From the NCBI RefSeq assembly GCF_017565645.3, contig NZ_CP086136.1:7113501-7177500 (forward strand): a stretch of DNA of 64,000 bases. Reading direction: 5' to 3'. Shown here piece after piece: positions 51,817 through 59,934 of the stretch. Below the pieces are notes generated by a model. The model saw only the letters and a program-made list of their open reading frames with translations, ran no database searches and was not told where the DNA came from. The stretch comes from Bradyrhizobium barranii subsp. barranii (lineage in GTDB: Bacteria; Pseudomonadota; Alphaproteobacteria; Rhizobiales; Xanthobacteraceae). The translations under genes were made by a program, and so were the position numbers. Numbering within the stretch: position 1 is the first letter of the stretch; each line of letters starts with the position of its first letter.

Positions 51817-53358
51817 ATGGACCAGGACGTCGCAGCGAAAGAGCAGCCCCGCTACATCAAGCTCAACGAGCGCGACAATGTCGCGATCGTGGTCAATGAT
51901 TTCGGGCTTCCCGCCGGCTCCCGCTTCGCCAGCGGGCTGACGCTGCGCGCCTTCGTGCCGCAGGGGCACAAGACGGCACTGGTCGACATCGCGCAAGATC
52001 AGCCGATCATCCGCTACGGCGAGGTGATCGGCCACGCGTTGTCGCCGATCCTGGCCGGCGAATGGGTCGATGAAGCGCGCATCCGCATGCCCGAGGCCCC
52101 CGCCCTCGACAAGCTGGAAATCTCGACCGCCGTCCCCGCGCCGCTGCCGCCGCTCGAAGGCTTCACCTTCGAAGGCTTTCGCAACACCGACGGCTCGGTC
52201 GGCACCAAGAACATCCTCGGCATCTCCTCCTCCGTGCAATGCGTCAAGGGCACGATGGAATACGCCGTGAAGCGCATCCGCGCCGAACTGCTGCCGAAGT
52301 ACCCGAACGTCGACGACGTCGTGCCGCTGACGCACGCCTATGGCTGCGGCGTCGCCATCAATGCCCCCGATGCGGTCGTTCCGATCCGCACGCTGCAGAA
52401 CATCGCGCAGAACCCGAATTTCGGCGGCGAGATTTTGGTCATCAGCCTTGGATGCGAAAAGCTCGCGCCCGAGCGGCTGGTGCCGGAAGGCGTCAGCGAT
52501 GCCATCGTGCGCATGCAGGACGAAGCCTTCGACGGCTTTGGCGCGATCGTCGATGCGATCATGACCCAGGCTGAGGCTCGCCTGAAGATCCTCAACAAGC
52601 GCACCCGTGAGACCTGCCCCGCGGCCGATCTCGTCATCGGTCTGCAATGCGGCGGCAGCGACGCGTTTTCCGGTGTCACGGCCAACCCTGCACTCGGCTT
52701 CGCCGCCGATCTCCTGGTGCGTGCCGGCGCGACCGTGATGTTCTCGGAAGTGACCGAAGTGCGCGACGCGATCCAGCTCCTCACGCGACGCGCCATCAAC
52801 GAGGACGTCGGCCGCGCGCTGGTGCGCGAGATGGCCTGGTACGACTCTTATCTCGCCCGCGGCGGCGCCGATCGCAGCGCCAACACCACGCCCGGCAACA
52901 AGAAGGGCGGCCTCGCCAACATCGTCGAAAAGTCACTCGGCTCGATCGTCAAGTCCGGCTCGTCTGCCATCACCGGCGTGCTCTCGCCCGGAGAGAAGGC
53001 GACGCAGAAGGGCATGTTGTTCGCGGCAACTCCCGCATCCGACTTCATCTGCGGCACGCTCCAGCTCGCCTCCGGCATGACGCTGCAGGTGTTCACCACC
53101 GGCCGCGGCACGCCCTATGGCCTGGCGGCTGCGCCCGTCATCAAGGTCGCGACGCGCACCGAGCTCGCGCGCCGCTGGAAGGATTTGATCGACTTCGATG
53201 CCGGCGGCATCGCCACCGGCGAGAAGACCATCGAGGAAACCGGCTGGGACCTGTTCCGCCTGATCCTCGACGTCGCCAGTGGCCGCACAAAGCCGTGGTC
53301 GGATCGCTGGGGCATCCACAACGACCTCACGCTGTTCAATCCGGCGCCGGTGACCTGA
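51817..53358 (+). CDS. garD: Galactarate dehydratase
   Basis: This UxaA/GarD-family dehydratase of 513 residues would convert galactarate to 5-keto-4-deoxyglucarate, feeding the same route as gudD. The N-terminal SAF-like domain starts [20 protein letters not shown], and the C-terminal catalytic domain has [50 protein letters not shown] and [13 protein letters not shown]. Iron-binding cysteine and glutamate positions appear kept. An earlier ATG in the same frame lies inside the palindromic repeat and was rejected in favour of the ATG at 51817. Altronate dehydratase is the main alternative, but the context favours galactarate. Confidence 0.92.
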   Translation: MDQDVAAKEQPRYIKLNERDNVAIVVNDFGLPAGSRFASGLTLRAFVPQGHKTALVDIAQDQPIIRYGEVIGHALSPILAGEWVDEARIRMPEAPALDKLEISTAVPAPLPPLEGFTFEGFRNTDGSVGTKNILGISSSVQCVKGTMEYAVKRIRAELLPKYPNVDDVVPLTHAYGCGVAINAPDAVVPIRTLQNIAQNPNFGGEILVISLGCEKLAPERLVPEGVSDAIVRMQDEAFDGFGAIVDAIMTQAEARLKILNKRTRETCPAADLVIGLQCGGSDAFSGVTANPALGFAADLLVRAGATVMFSEVTEVRDAIQLLTRRAINEDVGRALVREMAWYDSYLARGGADRSANTTPGNKKGGLANIVEKSLGSIVKSGSSAITGVLSPGEKATQKGMLFAATPASDFICGTLQLASGMTLQVFTTGRGTPYGLAAAPVIKVATRTELARRWKDLIDFDAGGIATGEKTIEETGWDLFRLILDVASGRTKPWSDRWGIHNDLTLFNPAPVT

Positions 53359-53375
53359 GGCCGGGCCAACCGGCC

Positions 53376-54116
53376 TCACTGACCGTCGATCAGGTGCATG
53401 TCGCCCAGCGTGACGGGCAAGCTGCGCGTGATGAGATCCGTGATCGCCGCGCGTAGCCGTTCGCTCGCAGCCGGCCCCTCGAACGTCGCGTCGATCGGCC
53501 CGCTGGGTCCGGCGAGCCGCATGGTTCCGGTGTTATCGAGCGGCGCGGCCGCCCGCTTCTCGATCACGTCGAACGACTTGCCGTCGATCACGCGCACCTC
53601 GTAGAGCGCGTGGATCAGGCCGTAGTCCGCAAGCAGCGTCCGATATTGGGCGAGCCCGATGCCCTCGACGTTGCGGCCGTTGCCGAGCTTCGATCTGGCC
53701 CGGGTGATGACGATGTACGCATCCAACCCCTGCGGCGCGACATCGCTGCGAACCAGCTCCTTGAACGGATCGCTGCGCAGGAGATTGACGGGCGCAACCG
53801 CCGAATCCCTGATCGCGGCAAACGCGGCGCGTCGGTAGCTCACCGCCTGCACGCGAAAGCGTCCGCCGAGCAGCTTCGTCGCCTGCTGGACGATCAGCTC
53901 GTCCAGCCCCCAAGCGCTGATCGAGAGGCTTTGCCCGGCGTTGCCGAGCGCGATCAGGCCGGCTTGCGTCAGGCTCATCTCCTCGCCGATGGCCGAGACG
54001 ATGCCGACGGTCTTGATCGCCTGGAGCCGGGTCGCGCGCGTCTCGAACGCCGCGGCCGCGCCGAGGGCGATGCAAGCGATCGCCAGGCCAACCCATAGAA
54101 AAGCAATGCGGCGCAT
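53376..54116 (-). CDS. Hypothetical exported protein
   Basis: This 246-residue protein is not recognised. It has an N-terminal hydrophobic signal or anchor (FLWVGLAIACIALGAAAAFE). The body has a repeating alpha/beta character (VGIVSAIGEEMSLTQAG, YIVITRARSK, LIHALYEVRVIDGKSFDVIE) and lacks cysteines. It lies six bases downstream of the MipA/OmpV gene, on the same strand, so the two are probably co-transcribed and it may act in the periplasm with that outer-membrane protein. Confidence 0.7.
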   Translation of the reverse strand: MRRIAFLWVGLAIACIALGAAAAFETRATRLQAIKTVGIVSAIGEEMSLTQAGLIALGNAGQSLSISAWGLDELIVQQATKLLGGRFRVQAVSYRRAAFAAIRDSAVAPVNLLRSDPFKELVRSDVAPQGLDAYIVITRARSKLGNGRNVEGIGLAQYRTLLADYGLIHALYEVRVIDGKSFDVIEKRAAAPLDNTGTMRLAGPSGPIDATFEGPAASERLRAAITDLITRSLPVTLGDMHLIDGQ

Positions 54117-54122
54117 GGTGAC

Positions 54123-55016
54123 CTATCGAATCCTGAAATCGAACGAATAGGACGCACCGAGGCCGATCGTCGTCTGGTTCGACGATCCCCGCAGCTTCAC
54201 GAGCGGGCTGTCGGCGGCGTCGCCCAGCAGCTTCTCGTACTCGACATAGGCATGGACTTCCCACTGCGGATTGATGCGATAGGAGATCTGGCTGCCGAAG
54301 CCGACCGAATGCGCACCGCCCCGAGCGTCGTACATCGGCAGCCCGGACGCCACGGACTGCACGGCGTCGACGCCGAAATAGGGCGCGGTCGCCTTGGTGC
54401 TTTTCCAGGTGAAGCGCGGGCCGGCCGAGATCGTGAGCCTTTGGATCAGAGGCACGATGACGTCGGCGGAGACATCGGCGACCGTGCCGGTATGACCGCC
54501 CATGCCCTGGCGCAATTCACTGCGCAGGCGCAGCCAGTCGACCGGAAAATATTCGACGAACCCACCGAGCTCGTATGCGGCCTTGACGTCGCCAAGGCCG
54601 GTCAGCTCGGCATATTTGTCGCTCTTGCGCGACGCGACGTATTTGAACGCAGCGCCGGCGCGAATATTGCCGACGTCGAGCAGCGCGATGCTGGCGCTGT
54701 CGCGGGGCCCGCGAAACTGGTCGACCGATCCGGCACGGCGAATGGAAAAGATCGGGATCGGCATGAGCTTCCCGTTCTTCGATCCGACGAAATCCGGCGT
54801 GTACTCTCCGCCGATGCCGACCATGACGGTCCAGTTGCCGGAAGGTGACGGCAGCATCGGCACGTCGAACGGCGGGGCTGGCAGTGTGAACGCCGTCTGC
54901 GCCGATGCCGACGGTGGGATTGCCAGGATCGCGCCGAACGCGGCGAGGAAGGCGGTCAGCAAGGTTTGCTGCGCTCTCGCCGCAGGATCGAGAGCGGCTT
55001 CGTCAAAATGCTTCAT
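54123..55016 (-). CDS. MipA/OmpV-family outer-membrane protein
   Basis: This 297-residue outer-membrane beta-barrel of the MipA/OmpV family has a signal peptide (LLTAFLAAFGAILAIPPSAS) followed by the family patterns WTVMVGIGGEYTPDFVGSKN, GKLMPIPIFSIRR, YELGGFVEYFPVDWLRLRSE and TISAGPRFTWKSTKAT. The C-terminus SNQTTIGLGASYSFDFRIR ends in alternating aromatic residues, as barrels do. MipA was proposed to scaffold murein enzymes in E. coli; many homologues are porin-like and controlled by two-component systems. The adjacent divergent response-regulator gene suggests such control here. Confidence 0.88.
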   Translation of the reverse strand: MKHFDEAALDPAARAQQTLLTAFLAAFGAILAIPPSASAQTAFTLPAPPFDVPMLPSPSGNWTVMVGIGGEYTPDFVGSKNGKLMPIPIFSIRRAGSVDQFRGPRDSASIALLDVGNIRAGAAFKYVASRKSDKYAELTGLGDVKAAYELGGFVEYFPVDWLRLRSELRQGMGGHTGTVADVSADVIVPLIQRLTISAGPRFTWKSTKATAPYFGVDAVQSVASGLPMYDARGGAHSVGFGSQISYRINPQWEVHAYVEYEKLLGDAADSPLVKLRGSSNQTTIGLGASYSFDFRIR

Positions 55017-55364
55017 TTACAGGGCCCCGGACCGGCCTTGCTGGCCTGGTCGACTCGTGTGGTTAGGAGCCACAGCATGTGGTCCGGCAAAATTGCCCCA
55101 AGATTGCAAGGGGCAAGCAGCGGCCCGATCCATTCGCGGCGCATGCCGGGCGCGCCGCCGGATCAATATTGCCCGAACATTGCCGGGCCGCGCTCACGCT
55201 CCCAAACTTTGCGCGCTAGGGCCGGTCGGCGCCCGCGTTCCTGCCTTTTATTCGCCAAGCTCGCTGCCTTAATGGGAACCCTGCGCACGAGCCGGAACGC
55301 CAGACTTCGGCCAGGGAGCGTCACGCTCAGGGTCTTGTTGCCCCAGCAGAGTCAAGGACGTCCC
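55017..55364. other. Divergent regulatory region between the MipA-like gene and the two-component system
   Basis: These 348 bases hold no supported gene, although the response-regulator frame is open through part of it. An inverted repeat ttgcccc-N10-ggggcaa spans 55093-55116, roughly 80-100 bases before the MipA-like start, and may be an operator for the neighbouring OmpR-type regulator. No clear promoter consensus was recognised. Confidence 0.5.
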
Positions 55365-56045
55365 GTGCGCTCCCTCGTAATCGAAGACGAACCGCAGATC
55401 GGCGCCTATGTCAGCCGCCTGCTCGGACAATTGCACGGCATTGTCGACGTCGTCGGCTCGATTGCCGATGCCCGTCAGGCGCTGGACAATTTCAAATATG
55501 ATCTCGCTATCATCGACCGGATGCTGCCCGATGGAGATGCGCTCCAGGTGGTGACGGCGCTGAGCCGATCGGCGGACCGTCCCGCGATCATCATGCTGAC
55601 CTCCAAGGACGCCAAGGAGGATGTCGTCGACGGTCTCAATGGCGGCGCCGACGACTATCTCGGCAAGCCGTTCGAGCCGCAGGAGCTCATTGCGCGGGTG
55701 CGCGCTGTGTTGCGGCGGCCCCGGCAGCTCGCGCCCTCGGTGCTGTCGCTCGGCAATGTCGAGCTGCATCTCGGCAGCAACGAGGCGGTGGTCGCCGACA
55801 CGAAAATCCTGCTGCGCCGGCGCGAGGCGCTGATCCTCGGAGCGCTCCTGATGCGCCGCGACCGCGTCATCACCCGCGCCGCCCTGATCGAGGAGATCTA
55901 CGGCTTCGACGACGAGATCGAATCCAACACGCTCGAAGCGCAGGTCTCGCGCTTGCGGAAGAAACTGACCGAGCTCGGCGGCGATGTCGAGATCCGCAGC
56001 ATGCGGGGCATCGGCTACATCCTGCGGCTGGCAACACCGCGATGA
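55365..56045 (+). CDS. OmpR-family response regulator
   Basis: This 226-residue regulator has a receiver domain with acidic pocket (VIEDEP), phospho-acceptor Asp51 in IIDRMLPDGD, the switch threonine in IIMLTSKDAKE and the lysine in GKPFEPQELIARV. A winged-helix DNA-binding domain follows with LLRRREALILGALLMRRDRV and NTLEAQVSRLRKKL. The start is a GTG at 55365 with AAGGA seven bases upstream, which gives the normal MRSLVIEDE N-terminus. Its stop overlaps the kinase start (ATGA), so the two are translated together. Confidence 0.93.
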   Translation: MRSLVIEDEPQIGAYVSRLLGQLHGIVDVVGSIADARQALDNFKYDLAIIDRMLPDGDALQVVTALSRSADRPAIIMLTSKDAKEDVVDGLNGGADDYLGKPFEPQELIARVRAVLRRPRQLAPSVLSLGNVELHLGSNEAVVADTKILLRRREALILGALLMRRDRVITRAALIEEIYGFDDEIESNTLEAQVSRLRKKLTELGGDVEIRSMRGIGYILRLATPR

Positions 56046-57406
56046 CGTCGATTGCCCGAACGTTTGCGCTGTCGCTTGGCATCGCCGCGACGACGATCTT
56101 CCTGATCATGCTCGGTGTCTTCATCTGGCGTTACCCGATGGAGGAACGCGAGTTCAGGGCTTGCCGCATTGTGGTCGCCGTTCTCGATCGCGCCACGGTG
56201 ATCGAGGGGCAAAACCTGACGGTACGCCCGACTCCCGCCCTCGAGGAGCTTAAAGCGGACAGCCCGAACCTCTGGTACGTCTTGTCCGCGGGCGATCTGG
56301 TCAGCGAATACGGGAGCGAACGCCGGCCCACCCTCCCCTTCGCGTTTCCCTATCACGGGCCGATCGGCTCGTCCGTCTTCAGCACACTCGACCAGAAGAA
56401 CACCTTTTGTCTCGCCGTCGTGCAACGGGGCCCGTTGCAGCTTACGATGATGGTCGGCGAACCCAAGGTTCGCTTCGGCCGGATTGCAAGGAACTTCCTT
56501 GTCCGCAGCATTTTCGCGATCATCACGCTGGCGCTGGCCTTTGCGGCGACGGTCGCCATCGGCTCAATGCTGGCCGCACGTTTCGTCTCGCGCGGCATCG
56601 AACGGGTGGCGCGTCGCGCGCTCGCGATCGACCCATCGGCCCCGCAGGGCCTGATATCCCTGTCCGAAGTCCCCACCGAGCTGAAGCCGCTGGTCGCGGC
56701 GCTGAACCGCGCCTTCGGCGAGATCGACGCCTACATCAGGATGCAACGCCGCTTTCTCGGCAACGCCGCCCATCAGCTGCGCACGCCGCTCACGCTGCTG
56801 CGCGCGAAAATCGAGGACGTGCCCGAGCCGGCGCTGAGGGTGGAATTGGTGCGCGACGTCCGCCGCTTGACGTCGCTGGTCTCCGCCATGCTTGACCTGG
56901 CGCGATTGCAAAATCACGCGATCGAGAAGCGACCGATCGATCTTGCCGAGATCACGCTGGACGTGCTGGCCGATTTCAGCCCCTCGGCGCTGGACGCCGA
57001 CATAGAGCTTGCGCTGGAGCACGCCGAAGAAGGTCCGTTCCTGGTGCAGGGCGTCGACGCCGCGGTACGCAGTGCGCTTGCCAATCTCGTCGGCAACGCG
57101 CTCATCCACGCCCATGGTGCGCGGCGCATCGTTGCGACGGTTAGCCGCGGCGACATCTCGATCGACGATGACGGCGCGGGCCTGCCCGACGGCGCGGAGC
57201 AGAGGTTGCTCGAGCCATTTCAGACCGGCAACAGCGCGGGCGACGGCGCCGGCCTCGGCCTGTCGATCGTCCGCGAGATCATGGCCGCGCACGACGGCGA
57301 GTTGGTCATCTCCTCGGCGCCGGGCCGCGGCACGACGATGAGCTTGCGCTTTCCCGAGGCCACCGCGACGACCAGATCGCCGCACCTCGATCTGCAAACG
57401 GGCTGA
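56042..57406 (+). CDS. Sensor histidine kinase
   Basis: This 454-residue membrane kinase has one helix near residues 8-28 (LGIAATTIFLIMLGVFIW), a periplasmic sensor region of about 130 residues and a second helix near 160-182 (FAIITLALAFAATVAIGSML). A HAMP-like linker, the phospho-accepting His244 in FLGNAAHQLRTPL and an ATPase domain with LVGNALIHAHGA, DDGAGLPDG and GAGLGLSIVREIM complete it. It is the partner of the overlapping response regulator. The periplasmic part is unremarkable, so the stimulus is unknown; envelope stress is a guess from the neighbouring MipA-like gene. Confidence 0.93.
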   Translation: MTSIARTFALSLGIAATTIFLIMLGVFIWRYPMEEREFRACRIVVAVLDRATVIEGQNLTVRPTPALEELKADSPNLWYVLSAGDLVSEYGSERRPTLPFAFPYHGPIGSSVFSTLDQKNTFCLAVVQRGPLQLTMMVGEPKVRFGRIARNFLVRSIFAIITLALAFAATVAIGSMLAARFVSRGIERVARRALAIDPSAPQGLISLSEVPTELKPLVAALNRAFGEIDAYIRMQRRFLGNAAHQLRTPLTLLRAKIEDVPEPALRVELVRDVRRLTSLVSAMLDLARLQNHAIEKRPIDLAEITLDVLADFSPSALDADIELALEHAEEGPFLVQGVDAAVRSALANLVGNALIHAHGARRIVATVSRGDISIDDDGAGLPDGAEQRLLEPFQTGNSAGDGAGLGLSIVREIMAAHDGELVISSAPGRGTTMSLRFPEATATTRSPHLDLQTG

Positions 57407-57598
57407 CAAGTCGTTTCGAGCCTTCCGCGAAACCGTCCGGAAACATTGGCGCGGAAAACTTCTTCCGCGTTTCACGCCTGTCGCATCATGCAATCAAATA
57501 GATCCGCCGGCGGCGGTCGAATGTTCGCACACAAGCGAACCTGGCGCGGTATCGCCGCGACCAAACCTCCGATTGCCATCTTCCACGGAGATTTTCCA

Positions 57599-57868
57599 AT
57601 GCGCGTTCTTTCGATGATTGCCGTTGCCGGCGCCATGATTGTGAGCTCGGCCGGCGCATTTGCCGGCGAGCTTCCCTCTTACGAAGTGAAGTCGTTTCCG
57701 ATTTCGACGACCCAAGTGCAGGTTCTCGGCGGCGCCGGGGTCGAGGAGCAGTCGGCTGCGCCCGCGATGATCGTCGCCGGCATGCCCGCCTCGCCCGCGC
57801 AAATGTCGGTGCTGTCGCCGCGCGTCAAGCGGCTGGCGAGCGCCAACGCCACGAGCGAAGAACGCTGA
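57599..57868 (+). CDS. Small exported hypothetical protein
   Basis: The ATG at 57599 with GGAG eight bases upstream opens an 89-residue protein. It has a clear signal peptide (VLSMIAVAGAMIVSSAGAFA, cut before GEL) and a mature part of about 65 residues with no cysteine. The motif YEVKSFPISTTQVQVLGGAG is seen in small secreted proteins of Bradyrhizobium, but no function is known. The gene lies about 190 bases after the kinase and ends at a hairpin, so it may belong to the same regulon. Confidence 0.7.
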   Translation: MRVLSMIAVAGAMIVSSAGAFAGELPSYEVKSFPISTTQVQVLGGAGVEEQSAAPAMIVAGMPASPAQMSVLSPRVKRLASANATSEER

Positions 57869-57877
57869 GACAGTTTC

Positions 57878-57904
57878 CGACCCCGGCTGCCCTTGCCGGG
57901 GTCG
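57878..57904. terminator. Hairpin between converging genes
   Basis: The stem cgaccccggc/gccggggtcg (57878-57887 with 57895-57904, loop of seven) lies 10 bases after the small exported protein and 13 bases after the converging propeller gene. It probably terminates both transcripts, though no long T-run follows. Confidence 0.7.
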
Positions 57905-57916
57905 TCGCTCTCGCCG

Positions 57917-59047
57917 TCAGCGTGAGATGTAGCCTGCCGCGATCGGCTTGAACCGATAGATCAGATACGGCGTCTTGTTTTCCGCCTTGCCGCCATGGAA
58001 CATGGCGGCTGCGGAGACCTGAGACGCGGACACGTACATGTACCCGTCGGGAGAGGCAGTAATTCCGTCCGGCCACACCATGTCCGGATCGCTCAGGTAA
58101 GTGCGAAACTTCCGGTCGGCTCCTATGATTCCAATCGATTTGGTCTCGACTGCAGTCAGGTAGATGTTGCCCGCATAGTCGATCGACAGGCCGCCATTGT
58201 TCGGCTTGTCCGAGTAGCGTTCCACCCGCGCGCTCAGCTCTTCGGCGGGCAGCTTCTCGTTGCCGAGGTCGGTGGCCTTGATGCGGTACAGCGACCGGCC
58301 GCTGAGGGGCGCGAAATAGACCCATTCGGACCTGGCATCCATCGTGATGCCGTCGCAGCCGACCTTGATGAGTGAAGGCTTGCCGTCCTTGCCAGGCACC
58401 GTCAGATCATTGCCATCCACGGTGATCGGCACATTTTCCGGGACGGTGGATCGATCGCCATCCAGCACGCGCCGGGCGGCACCCGTATCCATGTCGATGA
58501 CAATGATCGCAGCGTGAGAGCCATCGCCACCGGGCCCGATGTTTTCGTCGGCGATGTAGAATTTCCGGTTCTTCTGGTCGATCACGATGTCCTGCGGCTG
58601 CGAGCCTTTCACGGTCACGGGCTCCGGCATGTAGTAGATGCGCTCCAGCCTGTTCGTGCGCGTGTTCCAGCCGACCAGCTTCGGCGTGATCTGCGTCCGG
58701 AATCCCATGTCGATGATCCACACGACACCGCTTTCGTCGGAACGAAGACCCAGGACGTTATCGAGGTACTGATCGGTGCCTTTTCGTGGCGTATTCCATT
58801 CCGCATTGGGAAACGGCTCGAACGTCGTCGGCGATGTCAGCCGCGCCACACGAACGTCGGGACTGAAGAATGGATGGTGACTGAAGATCAGCTGATTGTC
58901 CGGCGTAAACGCAATGTTGCCGACCGACTGAGGGAGCTTCGCGAAGATTTCCGCGTTGCCGCCTCCGCTCTCCGCACAGGCTGCGCCCGTGACGATTGCC
59001 GCCGACAGAAAAATGACAAGTCGAATTCCTCTCCTCACGCTTCGCAC
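57917..59047 (-). CDS. Secreted beta-propeller protein, major royal jelly/yellow family
   Basis: This 376-residue exported protein has a signal peptide (IRLVIFLSAAIVTGAACAES) and a six-bladed propeller. The pattern IAFTPDNQLIFSHHPFFSPD, GLRSDESGVVWIIDMGFRTQ, PQDIVIDQKNRKFYIADENI, VYFAPLSGRSLYRIKATDL and GGLSIDYAGNIYLTAVETKS is that of the bacterial branch of the MRJP/yellow family (often named L-dopachrome tautomerase-related). The start is a GTG at 59047 with GGGAGGGAG just before it. It is divergent from the third HxlR regulator. The ligand is unknown. Confidence 0.87.
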   Translation of the reverse strand: MRSVRRGIRLVIFLSAAIVTGAACAESGGGNAEIFAKLPQSVGNIAFTPDNQLIFSHHPFFSPDVRVARLTSPTTFEPFPNAEWNTPRKGTDQYLDNVLGLRSDESGVVWIIDMGFRTQITPKLVGWNTRTNRLERIYYMPEPVTVKGSQPQDIVIDQKNRKFYIADENIGPGGDGSHAAIIVIDMDTGAARRVLDGDRSTVPENVPITVDGNDLTVPGKDGKPSLIKVGCDGITMDARSEWVYFAPLSGRSLYRIKATDLGNEKLPAEELSARVERYSDKPNNGGLSIDYAGNIYLTAVETKSIGIIGADRKFRTYLSDPDMVWPDGITASPDGYMYVSASQVSAAAMFHGGKAENKTPYLIYRFKPIAAGYISR

Positions 59048-59216
59048 CGCTCCCTCCCTTTGTTTTCCACGGTTATTCCGGCGCGCGTGCGCCCGGTCCG
59101 CGCCGGCAACCGCCGCAGGATTTGAATGCAGAGACCCAATGCGAGCCGAAGCGGCCTCTCGTTCACCGCCTCGCCGATATCGATCTTTGCGAGAGCCACG
59201 ATGCGCGCTAATTTGC

Positions 59217-59244
59217 GGACTGACAATTACGCACAGGCCAGTCC
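59217..59244. promoter_or_regulatory. Candidate operator before the third HxlR gene
   Basis: The inverted repeat GGACTG-N16-CAGTCC lies 22-49 bases upstream of the HxlR start and between it and the divergent propeller gene. This is a plausible autoregulatory site, inferred from symmetry and position. Confidence 0.4.
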
Positions 59245-59265
59245 TCTAGTATCACGGAGTGAACC

Positions 59266-59682
59266 ATGCAGAAGCTCGGCAGCAAGACGTATGATTGTGC
59301 CGTGGGATGCCCCGTGGAGGCCACCCTCGATCTGATCGACGGCAAGTGGAAGGGCGTGATTCTCTATCACCTGCTCGACGATACGATTCGCTTCAACGAG
59401 CTCAAGCGGCGCCTGTCCCGGATCACGCAGCGCATGCTGACGCGCCAGCTCCGCGAGCTCGAGGCGGACGGCCTCATTCATCGCGAGATCTATGCGGAGG
59501 TCCCGCCGCGGGTCGAGTATTCGCTGACGGCGCTTGGGCGCTCGCTCGAACCGGTCGTTCGCATGCTCTGGACATGGGGCAATCAGTATCTCGCGACGGA
59601 AGCGGCCCGTGCCGGCGCGGTCGACGGCGCCGTTTCGCTCTCGCCGCGGGTCAGACGGAGCCTGCCGGCAGGCCGCGCGTAG
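59266..59682 (+). CDS. HxlR-family transcriptional regulator (3 of 3)
   Basis: This 138-residue winged-helix regulator has LIDGKWKGVILYHLLDDTIR, FNELKRRLSRITQRML, LRELEADGLIHRE and VEYSLTALGRSLEP. Two N-terminal cysteines (Cys11 and Cys15 in YDCAVGCPVE) sit at the family's sensing position. The C-terminal 25 residues are extra. It is divergent from the exported propeller protein and lies upstream of the TonB receptor gene. Which neighbour it controls is not evident. Confidence 0.9.
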   Translation: MQKLGSKTYDCAVGCPVEATLDLIDGKWKGVILYHLLDDTIRFNELKRRLSRITQRMLTRQLRELEADGLIHREIYAEVPPRVEYSLTALGRSLEPVVRMLWTWGNQYLATEAARAGAVDGAVSLSPRVRRSLPAGRA

Positions 59683-59934
59683 GCGGGCTCCTGCGTATCC
59701 ACGATGCCTTGCGGCGACTGCAAGTAAATCGCACACGTCGATCAAGACGGCGTGGGCCTACGCCGCGACGAGACACGATTCTCCATCCTCACATGAGGCC
59801 ATCCGCGCACCGCCATCAAGCGGCGCGCGCTCTACTTGTATAAATACTAATTCCAAATCTGATGATTGAGGGACCATTGCGCCCCTCCCGCACTTCAAGC
59901 CATCGACTGCGCTTGTTAGTCGTCCGCCCCGCAA

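Noticed and set aside
59835..59875. A possible Fur or Irr box before the TonB receptor in an AT-rich stretch.
   Set aside because: No palindrome close enough to the known ICE-box or Fur consensus could be seen; AT-richness alone is weak evidence.
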